Shown here: positions 1 to 6,818 of the stretch, one piece after another | How positions within the stretch are numbered: the first letter of the stretch is position 1 | Layout: each line of letters begins with the position of its first letter | Notes under the pieces: generated by a model | The model's input: the letters and a program-made list of their open reading frames with translations, nothing else | Databases searched by the model: none | What the model was told of the DNA's origin: nothing | Made by a program: the position numbers and the translations under genes | DNA from: Peptoniphilaceae bacterium | GTDB lineage: Bacteria; Bacillota; Clostridia; Tissierellales; Peptoniphilaceae | Length of the DNA: 16,903 bases | Direction of reading: 5' to 3' | Assembly (NCBI GenBank): GCA_030152565.1 | Contig: JASLJE010000012.1 | Span: 1 to 16,903, forward strand

Positions 1-625
1 TGTAACCTATGTATTTACCCATGACAGTATAGGAGTTGGGGAAGATGGACCAACCCACCAACCAATAGATCAAATGGCCATGTTAAGAGCCATACCAGGT
101 CTTATAAACTTTAGACCGGCAGATGCTAGAGAAACTGCAGCAGCTTGGGCCTATGCAGTAGAGTCCAAGGACCATCCAGTAACCTTAGAACTTACTAGAC
201 AAAAATTAAATCCTATACCAGGAACAGGTAGAGATGCCCTAAAGGGAGCCTATGTGGTTAAGGACTTTAAAGAAGACTTTGATCTTATCCTAATAGGAAC
301 AGGATCTGAGCTAGAACTTGCCTATAAGGCAGCTGAAGAGCTTATCAAGGAAGATATAGGAGCTAGGGTAGTATCCATGCCTTCTATGGATTTATTTGAA
401 GAACAAGATGAAAGCTATAAGGAAGGTGTTTTACCAAAATCTGTTAGAACAAGAGTGGCAATTGAAGCCTATAACGACTTAGGTTGGGGCAAGTATGTTG
501 GCCTGGACGGAGAGGTTATAGCCATGGAAGGTTTTGGAGCATCAGCACCAGCAGAGCTTTTATTTGAAGACTTTGGTTTTACAGTGGAAAATGTTGTGGA
601 AACAGTAAAGAAATTAAGGAAATAA
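1..625 (+). CDS. tkt: Transketolase, C-terminal part (5' end cut by window edge)
   Basis: Thiamine-diphosphate enzyme that moves two-carbon ketol units between sugar phosphates in the non-oxidative pentose phosphate pathway; E4P is one of its acceptors. The frame is open from base 2, so the gene enters from outside the window and the first internal ATG at 74 is not its start. About 208 residues are visible. They begin with HDSIGVGEDGPTHQP, the hallmark of the transketolase pyrimidine-binding domain, followed by the C-terminal domain (LILIGTGSELELA, VSMPSMDLFE, EAYNDLGWGKYVGLDG, FGASAPAELLFEDFGFT). The N-terminal diphosphate-binding domain lies upstream. Only 10 nt separate it from the phosphofructokinase gene, so the two are probably co-transcribed. 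Identity is secure. Whether it is the housekeeping copy or a pathway-dedicated paralogue cannot be told from this fragment. Confidence 0.95.
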   Translation, partial: VTYVFTHDSIGVGEDGPTHQPIDQMAMLRAIPGLINFRPADARETAAAWAYAVESKDHPVTLELTRQKLNPIPGTGRDALKGAYVVKDFKEDFDLILIGTGSELELAYKAAEELIKEDIGARVVSMPSMDLFEEQDESYKEGVLPKSVRTRVAIEAYNDLGWGKYVGLDGEVIAMEGFGASAPAELLFEDFGFTVENVVETVKKLRK

Positions 626-635
626 GGGTGATAAA

Positions 636-1862
636 ATGAATTGTATTATAGGTCAATCAGGTGGACCGACAAGTGTTATCAATAGTACTTTAGCAGGGGT
701 TATAAGCGCTGCTATAGACAAGGATTTTAAGAAGATATATGGAAGCCTTCACGGGATTGAAGGAATAATAGAAAATGATATTGTTGAAATTGACAAGAAA
801 AAATATAGGGATTTAAGGGGAGATGACAGGCTTATGAGAAGGCCTTCCTCCCTTCTAGGAAGCTGTAGATATAAGCTTCCAGATGATTTAACAGATCCAA
901 TCTATAGAAAGATTTTTGATAGATTGGAGGAACTAGAAATAAGTAGCTTTATCTACATAGGTGGAAATGATTCTATGGATACAGTTATGAAACTAAATGA
1001 CTATATGGATGCTAATAAAATAGAAGGTATTAATATAATAGGTGGACCAAAGACCATAGATAATGACCTGTGTGAAATGGACCATTCTCCTGGTTTTGGT
1101 TCAGCTGCTAAGTTTGTAGCTTCTACCTTAAAAACTATAAGAACTGACGTGGACATATATGATCTTCAATCAGTTACCATAGTTGAAATCATGGGCAGAA
1201 ATGCTGGTTGGTTGGCAGCTAGTGGACTTTTAGCTAATATGCATGCTAGAAAGGATGTGGCCAACCTTATATATTTAGGAGAGATGGAAAAGACCAAGGA
1301 AGATTTGGTAAGAGAAGTAAAGGAAGCCTTGGAAAAAGAAAACAATTTAATTGTTATCATGTCTGAAGGCTTTATGGACAAGGATAAATACTTTGAAAAT
1401 ATGGACATGCAGGTCCATGATCAAGGCTTTAACCACCCTATAATATCTGGGATTGCATCTAGAATTTCTGACTACCTACATGATCAATTAGGTGTAAAGA
1501 CCAGGGCTATAGAATTTAATATAGTACAAAGAACCAATCAATTGATTAGTAGAACTGATGCGGAAGAAGCCTTTAAGCTGGGTTACCAAGCCTTGGAACT
1601 TAGTCTAATAAAGACTAATCTAGTTCCTATTGTAAGAAGGCTTGATAGGGAAGCTTATGAAGTTTACTTTGATGCGGTAGAACCGAGTAGTATTGCCAAT
1701 AAGGAAAAAGTAATACCTAAAGAATGGTTGGAAGACAAGAAAACCTTAGAAGAAAATATTATAACCTATGCAGGACCATTAATAGTAGGAGAAATGGAAC
1801 AAGAATATAAGGATGGGATGCCATACTTTATAGAACTAGAAGACATAATTGTTAGGGGGTAG
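636..1862 (+). CDS. pfp: 6-phosphofructokinase, pyrophosphate-dependent type
   Basis: Phosphorylates fructose-6-phosphate to the 1,6-bisphosphate and, if the assignment holds, uses pyrophosphate reversibly. The 408-residue protein starts with MNCIIGQSGGPTSVIN, the glycine-rich phosphate-binding start of the PFK family. The donor-specificity positions read GGNDSMD and PKTIDNDL. These give Asp and Lys where ATP-dependent enzymes have Gly and Gly (GGDGS, PGTIDND), which is the diagnostic PPi-PFK pattern. The catalytic TIDND Asp pair and the MGRNAGWLA substrate motif are present. The length exceeds the roughly 320 residues of ATP-PFKs and fits the PPi clade. ATG 636 follows an AAGGGTG ribosome site, and only 2 nt separate its stop from the aldolase start. 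PPi-PFKs in other anaerobes also phosphorylate sedoheptulose-7-phosphate, which would suit its place between transketolase and aldolase. That activity is inference here. Confidence 0.9.
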   Translation: MNCIIGQSGGPTSVINSTLAGVISAAIDKDFKKIYGSLHGIEGIIENDIVEIDKKKYRDLRGDDRLMRRPSSLLGSCRYKLPDDLTDPIYRKIFDRLEELEISSFIYIGGNDSMDTVMKLNDYMDANKIEGINIIGGPKTIDNDLCEMDHSPGFGSAAKFVASTLKTIRTDVDIYDLQSVTIVEIMGRNAGWLAASGLLANMHARKDVANLIYLGEMEKTKEDLVREVKEALEKENNLIVIMSEGFMDKDKYFENMDMQVHDQGFNHPIISGIASRISDYLHDQLGVKTRAIEFNIVQRTNQLISRTDAEEAFKLGYQALELSLIKTNLVPIVRRLDREAYEVYFDAVEPSSIANKEKVIPKEWLEDKKTLEENIITYAGPLIVGEMEQEYKDGMPYFIELEDIIVRG

Positions 1863-1864
1863 AA

Positions 1865-2725
1865 ATGTTAGTAAATGCAAAGGGCATATTGGACAAGGCC
1901 TTGGAAGAAAAATATGCAATAGGTCATTTTAACATTAACAACTTAGAATGGACTAAACATATTTTAATAGCAGCTGAAAGAAATAGAAGTGGTGTTATCC
2001 TAGGAGTATCAGAAGGAGCTGCCAAGTATATGGGTGGCTACAATGTGGTAGTAGGAATGGTAAATGGCATGTTAAAGGATATGGATATAACAGTTCCAGT
2101 AGCCCTTCACCTGGACCATGGAAGTTATGAGGCCTGCTTGAAGGCCATAGATGCAGGATTTAGTTCAGTTATGTTTGATGGGTCAAAATTACCCATAGAA
2201 GAAAATATTGAAAAAACCAAGGAAATTGTTAAGCTAGCCCATGGTAAGGGGATTTCTGTTGAGGCAGAAGTTGGCGCCATAGGTGAGGACAAGGAAGTAG
2301 GAAACCAAGGAGAAATAGCAGATCCTAAAGAATGTAAACAAATAGCTGACCTGGGTATAGATTTTTTAGCTGCGGGTATAGGTAATATACACGGAGTTTA
2401 TCCAAAAGACTGGAAGGGACTAGACTTTGAAGCCCTAAGAGCTATAAAAGAAGAAATAGGGGATCTACCTTTAGTTTTACACGGTGGAACAGGCATAGCT
2501 GAAGATATGGTAAAAGAAGCTATAGGACTGGGAGTATCCAAGGTAAATGTTAATACAGAGATACAAATAGCCTTTAATGAAAAGGTAAGATCCTATTATG
2601 AAAATAATAAGGATAGGGAAAAGAAGGGATTTGACCCTAGAAAAATCCTGGCAGATGGAAACAAGGCAATTGAAGATATGGTTACAACCAAGATGGAATT
2701 TTTTGGTTCTATAAATAAATATTAA
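1865..2725 (+). CDS. fba: Class II fructose-1,6-bisphosphate aldolase
   Basis: Zinc-dependent aldolase that reversibly splits fructose-1,6-bisphosphate into dihydroxyacetone phosphate (DHAP) and glyceraldehyde-3-phosphate; many class II enzymes also accept sedoheptulose-1,7-bisphosphate (E4P + DHAP). The 286 residues match the short FbaA-type family throughout. Visible motifs are VALHLDHGSYEACLKAI with the catalytic Asp and first metal His, FSSVMFDGSKLPIEENI, SVEAEVGAIG, GIGNIHGVYP and the second-metal segment LVLHGGTGI, followed by the phosphate-binding KVNVNTEIQ. The C-terminus (FFGSINKY) is normal. The start ATG lies 2 nt after the phosphofructokinase stop with a GGGGG ribosome site inside that gene's end, indicating tight coupling. 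Tagatose-bisphosphate aldolase (GatY/AgaY) is the close alternative. The operon partners favour the glycolytic assignment. Confidence 0.9.
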   Translation: MLVNAKGILDKALEEKYAIGHFNINNLEWTKHILIAAERNRSGVILGVSEGAAKYMGGYNVVVGMVNGMLKDMDITVPVALHLDHGSYEACLKAIDAGFSSVMFDGSKLPIEENIEKTKEIVKLAHGKGISVEAEVGAIGEDKEVGNQGEIADPKECKQIADLGIDFLAAGIGNIHGVYPKDWKGLDFEALRAIKEEIGDLPLVLHGGTGIAEDMVKEAIGLGVSKVNVNTEIQIAFNEKVRSYYENNKDREKKGFDPRKILADGNKAIEDMVTTKMEFFGSINKY

Positions 2726-2736
2726 GGAGAAAAATA

Positions 2737-3195
2737 ATGAGAGATATAGTAATAGGATGCGATAATGCAGCAGTTGAATTAAAGGACATTATAAAGGAAC
2801 ACTTGGAAGCTAAGGGAATAAAGGTTGAAGATGTGGGAGTTATGACTCCAGAAGACCAAACCTACTATCCTTTAGTAGCAGAAAAGCTTTGTGGAGAAGT
2901 ACAGGCTAGTAACTTTGAAAAAAGAGGAATCTTAATTTGTGGCACTGGTATAGGTATGGCTATGACTGCCAATAAGTGTAAGGGAATAAGGGCTGCAGTA
3001 TGCCATGATAATTTCTCAGCAGAAAGATCTGTTTTATCAAATAACGGTAATGTTTTATGTATGGGAGCTCGTGTTATAGGTAAGGAATTAGCTAAGAAAA
3101 TAGTTGATGAATGGGTTACTTTAGAATTTAAAGATGGATCATCAACTCCTAAGGTAGATGCTATAATAGATATAGAAAACAAAAACTTTAAATAA
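2737..3195 (+). CDS. RpiB-family sugar-phosphate isomerase, EryI-like (probable D-erythrose-4-phosphate isomerase)
   Basis: A member of the RpiB/LacA/LacB aldose-ketose isomerase family. The 152-residue protein keeps the fold signature and the catalytic-loop motif GILICGTGIGMAMTANK with its Cys and Thr, plus GIRAAVCHDNFSAE and GARVIG. It departs from true ribose-5-phosphate isomerase B at two substrate positions. The N-terminal DH(A/V)G, containing E. coli His9, reads CDNAAVELK. The position of E. coli His99 (SRQHNDTN) reads SVLSNNGN. The C-terminal GGRH segment reads GSSTPKV. From memory, these features are those of the erythritol-pathway paralogue EryI/RpiB2, which interconverts D-erythrulose-4-phosphate and D-erythrose-4-phosphate. 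It sits 11 nt after the aldolase with an AAGGAG site and 13 nt before a TIM-family paralogue, the partner pair expected for that route. Family assignment is firm; substrate assignment is moderately confident. Confidence 0.85.
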   Translation: MRDIVIGCDNAAVELKDIIKEHLEAKGIKVEDVGVMTPEDQTYYPLVAEKLCGEVQASNFEKRGILICGTGIGMAMTANKCKGIRAAVCHDNFSAERSVLSNNGNVLCMGARVIGKELAKKIVDEWVTLEFKDGSSTPKVDAIIDIENKNFK

Positions 3196-3208
3196 TAAGG
3201 AAGTAAAA

Positions 3209-3982
3209 ATGAATAAGATATATTTGGGTACAAATACAAAAATGTACAAAACTATAAAGGATTCTATAGAATTTGTTACTGCCCTGGCAGAAAATACTAA
3301 GGATATTCCTAGGGATAAGATAGAGTTATTTGTAATTCCTTCCTATCCTTCAATAGGACCTGCCAGAGATAGCGTATCTAAGGACCTTATAACCATAGGG
3401 GCACAAAATATGCACTGGGCTCAAGAAGGACAGTTCACAGGAGAAGTATCTCCTCTTATGTTAAAGGAAGTAGGGGCTGAAATAATAGAATTAGGCCATT
3501 CTGAAAGAAGGCATAAGATGGGGGAATTGGATATAGATATTAATAAGAAACTTTTATCTGCCCTAGACAATGGCTTTAGACCACTTTTATGCATAGGGGA
3601 AACCAAGGAACAAAAAGATGTTGGGGATGCTGTTAAGACCTTAAGGCTTCAATTAAAGATTGGTTTGGATGGAGTTAAGGAAGAAGATATTGAAAGAATT
3701 ATGGTTGCCTATGAACCAGTATGGGCTATAGGAGTAGAAGGAATACCTGCTAGTCCAGACTATGCTGAAGAAATCCATAGGGAAATAAGATTTATTCTTT
3801 TAGATTTACTAGGACCGAAGGCTGTAAAAATACCTATTTTATATGGCGGTAGTGTTAACAATGATAACTTTAGTGAGTTAATTGATAAAAAAGAAGTAAA
3901 CGGTTTATTTATAGGAAGATCAGCTTGGCAGGCAGATAATTTCAGTAAAATTATAAGAGCTGTCTACCAACAAAAATTTTAA
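3209..3982 (+). CDS. Triosephosphate-isomerase-family protein, EryH-like (probable L-erythrulose-1-phosphate isomerase)
   Basis: A 257-residue TIM-barrel isomerase. Catalytic residues of triosephosphate isomerase are all recognisable: Asn and Lys in GTNTKM, His in LGHSERRHKMG and Glu in VAYEPVWAIG, with the GGSV phosphate loop. Three deviations stand out. The canonical GNWKMN reads TNTKMY. The flexible lid after WAIG reads VEGIPASPDYAEEI instead of TGKTATPEQAQEV, one residue longer. The C-terminal phosphate loop reads IGRSAW rather than VGGASL. These match what I recall of EryH/TpiA2, which converts L-erythrulose-1-phosphate to D-erythrulose-4-phosphate. It is the last gene before a strong terminator and follows the EryI-like gene by 13 nt. 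A divergent but true triosephosphate isomerase is the alternative; a canonical tpiA elsewhere in the genome would argue against that. Confidence 0.85.
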   Translation: MNKIYLGTNTKMYKTIKDSIEFVTALAENTKDIPRDKIELFVIPSYPSIGPARDSVSKDLITIGAQNMHWAQEGQFTGEVSPLMLKEVGAEIIELGHSERRHKMGELDIDINKKLLSALDNGFRPLLCIGETKEQKDVGDAVKTLRLQLKIGLDGVKEEDIERIMVAYEPVWAIGVEGIPASPDYAEEIHREIRFILLDLLGPKAVKIPILYGGSVNNDNFSELIDKKEVNGLFIGRSAWQADNFSKIIRAVYQQKF

Positions 3983-4027
3983 TTATAAGATGGGAAGAAA
4001 ATATATAGGGTTGATCCTATAAAATTG

Positions 4028-4073
4028 AAAAAATACCAGAGATAAATGGAAATATTTATATCTGGTATTTTTG
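4028..4073 (+). terminator. Rho-independent terminator after the isomerase gene
   Basis: Arms at 4033-4047 (ATACCAGAGATAAAT) and 4054-4068 (ATTTATATCTGGTAT) pair over 15 positions with one mismatch around the 6-nt loop GGAAAT, followed by TTTT and preceded by an A-run. It ends the transketolase-to-isomerase transcript. The A-run on its left side means it could also work for the minus-strand lipoprotein transcript. Confidence 0.85.
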
Positions 4074-4122
4074 TATGCCTTTATTTGGATAGATAAGTCT
4101 TAGACTATTAAATATAATTTAG

Positions 4123-4147
4123 ACTTATAATACTAGTATTTATAAGT
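4123..4147. repeat. Near-perfect 25-nt palindrome between converging genes
   Basis: ACTTATA, then the perfect palindrome ATACTAGTAT, one unpaired T, then TATAAGT. It lies between the 3' ends of the isomerase gene and the minus-strand lipoprotein gene, 30 nt past the latter's stop. It may be a weak A/T-rich terminator or transcript-stabilising hairpin for the lipoprotein mRNA. There is no convincing T-tract on the minus strand, so I do not call it a terminator. Confidence 0.4.
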
Positions 4148-4177
4148 GATTTTAAAGTTTCCTTTATATAGGATGGA

Positions 4178-4618
4178 TTACTTTTCAATTGAATTTATCA
4201 AATTAATTAAAAGAGCATTTAATTCCTCTGAAAAATTATAGATTACATGTGTATCTTCTACTTCCATTAAAGAGCCTTTTCCACCCTCAGCATCTAATAA
4301 CCACAAATAAAGTTCTTTTCTAGTATTGTCTTCATAAATAATTTCTAAATCATAGCTTGGTTTTGTTGTCTCAACCACTCCCTCTTGTTTACTAGCATTA
4401 CTTATTATCTTCTTTACAGTTTCAAATATTTTTCTATTATTAGTATCGCTAGAAGATACAATTAAATCTGAATCTTCTTTTTTAAATTCATTGGCTCTAA
4501 AAATATTAACTTCTTTTATTTCTTCTTTTAAAGACAAGGAACTATCTTCTTGTTGACAAGCTAACAAGGTAAGTAAAGCAAATAGTAGACTAATAAGCGA
4601 TCTTCTAACTTTTTTCAT
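4178..4618 (-). CDS. Small putative lipoprotein of unknown function (YhfM-like C-terminal region)
   Basis: A 146-residue secreted protein. The N-terminus MKKVRRSLISLLFALLTLLAC has a charged stretch, a hydrophobic segment and the lipobox LLAC, so it should be cleaved and lipid-anchored at Cys21 on the outer face of the membrane. Residues 22-70 are polar and probably a linker. The rest (VKKIISNA, YDLEIIYEDNT, LYLWLLDAEGGKGSLMEVEDTHVIYNFSEELNALL) resembles the small domain of Bacillus YhfM-type lipoproteins, where an LWL strand is followed by a D-T-H-x-x-Y segment; this is from memory and tentative. Its start has an AGGAGG site 5 nt upstream. It is transcribed alone, against both neighbouring operons, and has no obvious link to the sugar genes. 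Confidence 0.8.
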   Translation of the reverse strand: MKKVRRSLISLLFALLTLLACQQEDSSLSLKEEIKEVNIFRANEFKKEDSDLIVSSSDTNNRKIFETVKKIISNASKQEGVVETTKPSYDLEIIYEDNTRKELYLWLLDAEGGKGSLMEVEDTHVIYNFSEELNALLINLINSIEK

Positions 4619-4641
4619 ATAAACCTCCTGATTTAATCTTT

Positions 4642-4647
4642 ATTATA
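4642..4647 (-). promoter_or_regulatory. Possible -10 box for the lipoprotein gene
   Basis: Read on the minus strand this is a perfect TATAAT, 24 nt before the ATG and just ahead of the AGGAGG site. No good -35 hexamer is visible at the usual distance (the nearest is TGATAA-like), so the promoter call rests on the -10 box and position alone. Confidence 0.4.
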
Positions 4648-4730
4648 GGGCTCTTTATTTATAGCTTATCACATCTATAAAAATTTCAATTATAAGGTGA
4701 GAAGAGGAGCTCTATCTATTTAATTAAAGA

Positions 4731-4750
4731 AAACGACAAGAAATGACGAA
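4731..4750 (+). promoter_or_regulatory. Candidate regulator (DeoR-family?) operator
   Basis: AAACGAC, 6 nt, then TGACGA, located about 36 nt upstream of the -35 box of the membrane-protein/dhaKL promoter. The same two half-elements, spaced 8 nt apart, recur at 9970-9990 over the RLP promoter. DeoR-family operators are often short direct repeats with a CGA core, and a DeoR gene lies in the locus. This is a proposed site only; the differing spacing is a weakness. Confidence 0.35.
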
Positions 4751-4785
4751 AAACAAGGAATAATGATAATAAATGAATGTTTATA

Positions 4786-4814
4786 TTGACAAAAGTTATT
4801 CTTATTGCTATTAT
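4786..4814 (+). promoter_or_regulatory. Sigma-A promoter for the membrane protein-dhaK-dhaL operon
   Basis: TTGACA (4786-4791), a 17-nt spacer, then TATTAT (4809-4814) with a TG shortly upstream. This is close to consensus and would start transcription near 4821, leaving a leader of about 84 nt. Confidence 0.75.
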
Positions 4815-4820
4815 ATAAAC

Positions 4821-4836
4821 ATGATAACGTTTACAT
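4821..4836 (+). promoter_or_regulatory. Catabolite-responsive element (cre), perfect consensus match
   Basis: ATGATAACGTTTACAT fits the CcpA consensus WTGNNARCGNWWWCAW at every position. It sits at the predicted transcription start, the placement typical of CcpA repression. This implies that the operon is shut down when preferred sugars are present. Confidence 0.75.
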
Positions 4837-4838
4837 AT

Positions 4839-4859
4839 ATTAGATATCCATTATCTAAT
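4839..4859 (+). repeat. Inverted repeat in the leader of the dhaKL operon
   Basis: ATTAGATA, 5-nt loop TCCAT, TATCTAAT: eight perfect base pairs lying between the cre and the ribosome-binding site. It could be a second operator for a dimeric regulator or a small leader hairpin. There is no T-tract, so it is not a terminator. Confidence 0.4.
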
Positions 4860-4904
4860 TATATATTTAGAAAGATACAAAATATTAACGTGTAGGAGGA
4901 ACAC

Positions 4905-5780
4905 ATGGAACTTATCAATTTATTAATGGCCTTTGGCGGAGGCGTATTCGCCAGCTTGATTGGGGGAACTGGAGCCTTTATTTTTACAGGTATAACAGCC
5001 CTAGTAGGAATAGGAATCCTATTGACTACAGGAAACTCACTATTTTTAGACACAGTAGCATTTGGACCTTTCTTTGGACCTTATGTAGCATTCGTAGGAG
5101 CTGTTGCAGCTACAGCATTTGCTTGTTCTAAATATAGAAAACATGAAAATGGTAGCAGAAAGTGTGCTATTAGACCAACTAAAATAGAAGGTCAAAATAC
5201 TCTTATGCCATTATTCATTACTAAGGATCCATCAGTTTTAATCGTTGGTGGTGTATTCGGTGTTATAGGTTATTGCTTGAATTATTTATTCTCAGTAAAA
5301 TTAAATTTACCTATGGACACAGGAGGGCTTACAGTTTTAACTTGTGGTATAGCTACAAGATTTATCTTTGGTTCAAGTGGATTTTTCGGTAAATACCCTG
5401 AAGGACAAAAAAGATATGGTGAAATGACTGGTAGTTACATATTATTTACTTTGATCTGGGGATTTTTCCTAGGTTTATTAAACGGACAAGTAGCAATATT
5501 ATTAGACATAAATAGCTTAGGTTTTGCTATAAGTGCTGTTACTTTAATATTTATTTATTTCGGTTATGATTTTACAAGTACCCACCACGTAACAATGGTT
5601 TCAGGAATAGCAGCTTTAGCCTTCCACAATCCATATCTAGCAGGTGTGTTTGGTGCCCTAGCAGCCATCACTGGTGAATATGCAGGTAGAACATTTAATA
5701 CTAATGTTGATACTCACGTGGATAGGGAAGCAGCAACAATTGCTTTTTGGAGCTTGATTATACTAGGCTTCTTAAGCTAA
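4905..5780 (+). CDS. Uncharacterised polytopic membrane protein, candidate substrate transporter
   Basis: I do not recognise a named family. The 291 residues are strongly hydrophobic, with roughly eight to ten membrane segments (about residues 4-24, 25-43, 55-75, 109-130, 139-157, 175-197, 203-220, 225-258 and 275-290). A hydrophilic loop rich in Arg/Lys spans about 76-105. Gly-rich helices (GGGVFASLIGGTGAF, FGPFFGPYVAFVGAV) and the segment TSTHHVTMVSGIAALAFHNP, with two adjacent His and further polar residues near a membrane face, are the likeliest functional sites. The start has a good AGGAGG site 5 nt upstream. It is the first gene after a cre-controlled promoter and 24 nt ahead of dhaK. 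No other importer is seen in the window. I infer a role in uptake of the kinase substrate (dihydroxyacetone, a tetrulose or a polyol). It does not look like an MIP/GlpF facilitator (no NPA motifs) or a standard EIIC. Confidence 0.75.
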   Translation: MELINLLMAFGGGVFASLIGGTGAFIFTGITALVGIGILLTTGNSLFLDTVAFGPFFGPYVAFVGAVAATAFACSKYRKHENGSRKCAIRPTKIEGQNTLMPLFITKDPSVLIVGGVFGVIGYCLNYLFSVKLNLPMDTGGLTVLTCGIATRFIFGSSGFFGKYPEGQKRYGEMTGSYILFTLIWGFFLGLLNGQVAILLDINSLGFAISAVTLIFIYFGYDFTSTHHVTMVSGIAALAFHNPYLAGVFGALAAITGEYAGRTFNTNVDTHVDREAATIAFWSLIILGFLS

Positions 5781-5804
5781 GAGAGTATATAGAAGGAGAG
5801 AATT

Positions 5805-6800
5805 ATGCGTAGATTAATTAATGATCCATATAATATAGTGGAAGAAATGTTAGAAGGATATGTAAAGGCCTTTAACAAACAAGTTAGAATGTTAGAAAAT
5901 GACAAGAGGGTAATCGTTAAAAAGAACGCTCCTGACAAGGATAAGGTTGGAGTTATTATCGGAGGCGGTAGTGGACATGAACCTTTATTTTTAGGCTATG
6001 TGGGAGAGGGATTTGCCGATGCTGTAGTGGTTGGTAATATTAACACTTCACCTTCACCAGAGCCATGCTACAATGCGGTAAAAGCAGTTGATGCAGGCAA
6101 GGGTTGTATATATTTATATGGAAATTACTCAGGCGATGTTATGAACTTTGACATGGGAGCAGAAATGGCTGAGGATGATGATATACGCGTAGAGACTGTT
6201 GTGGTTACTGATGATGTGGCTTCTTCAGAAAACATCGAAGACAGAAGGGGTATAGCAGGAGACTTTTTCGTATTCAAGGCAGCAGCTGCTGCAGCAGACA
6301 AGGGATATGACTTAGACAAGGTTGTAGAAGTAGCTCAAAGGGCCAATAAAAATTGTGCATCTATGGGAGTTGCTCTAGGAGCAGCAGAACATCCTAATAC
6401 AGGCAAGGAAATGTTTGAGATGGAAAAAGGCTATATGGAAGTAGGAATGGGTATTCATGGTGAGCCAGGTGTTAGAAGGGGAGAAATTGAACCTATGGAC
6501 CAGGTTGTAACAGAAATAATGGATACTATCCTAGCTGACTTAAAATTAGTTGAAGATGATGAAGTAGCAGTTTTAATAAATGGACTAGGAGCTACTCCTT
6601 ATATGGATCTATTTGTTATGAATAGAAGGGTTGCAGAAATTCTTGAAGAAAAGAAGATTAAGGTTCATAAGACCTTGATAGGAACCTATGCTTCCACTAT
6701 GAATATGCCAGGCCAATCAGTTACCCTATTAAAATTAGATGATGAGCTAAAAGAATATATTGATTATCCTACAGATGCTCCATACTATGTGCAAAAGTAA
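5805..6800 (+). CDS. dhaK: Dihydroxyacetone kinase subunit DhaK (or DhaK-type ketose kinase)
   Basis: Substrate-binding subunit of the two-part DhaK/DhaL kinase, which holds a short ketose as a hemiaminal on a histidine while DhaL supplies phosphate. The 331 residues cover the DhaK domain. Key residues visible are the GGGSGHEP His, the catalytic Asp in NYSGDVMNF and the covalent-binding His in GMGIHGEPGVRR, with the late LGATPYMDL and SVTLLKLDD motifs. The segment that reads EIFTSPTP in E. coli DhaK reads NINTSPSP here, putting Asn at an active-site-proximal aromatic position. Homologues of this family (LerK, DerK) phosphorylate L- or D-erythrulose in erythritol pathways, so a tetrulose substrate is possible. 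An AGAAGGAG site precedes the ATG; dhaL follows after 18 nt. Confidence 0.9.
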   Translation: MRRLINDPYNIVEEMLEGYVKAFNKQVRMLENDKRVIVKKNAPDKDKVGVIIGGGSGHEPLFLGYVGEGFADAVVVGNINTSPSPEPCYNAVKAVDAGKGCIYLYGNYSGDVMNFDMGAEMAEDDDIRVETVVVTDDVASSENIEDRRGIAGDFFVFKAAAAAADKGYDLDKVVEVAQRANKNCASMGVALGAAEHPNTGKEMFEMEKGYMEVGMGIHGEPGVRRGEIEPMDQVVTEIMDTILADLKLVEDDEVAVLINGLGATPYMDLFVMNRRVAEILEEKKIKVHKTLIGTYASTMNMPGQSVTLLKLDDELKEYIDYPTDAPYYVQK

Positions 6801-6818
6801 GTTAGGTAGGTAGGAACA

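Noticed and set aside
4123..4147. Palindrome as a minus-strand terminator or insertion-element end
   Set aside because: No T-tract follows on the minus strand, and no flanking duplication or transposase is present.
4905..5780. Membrane protein as glycerol facilitator (GlpF) or ordinary PTS EIIC
   Set aside because: No NPA motifs of aquaglyceroporins are present; it is too short for UlaA-type EIIC and lacks motifs I recognise from EIIC families.
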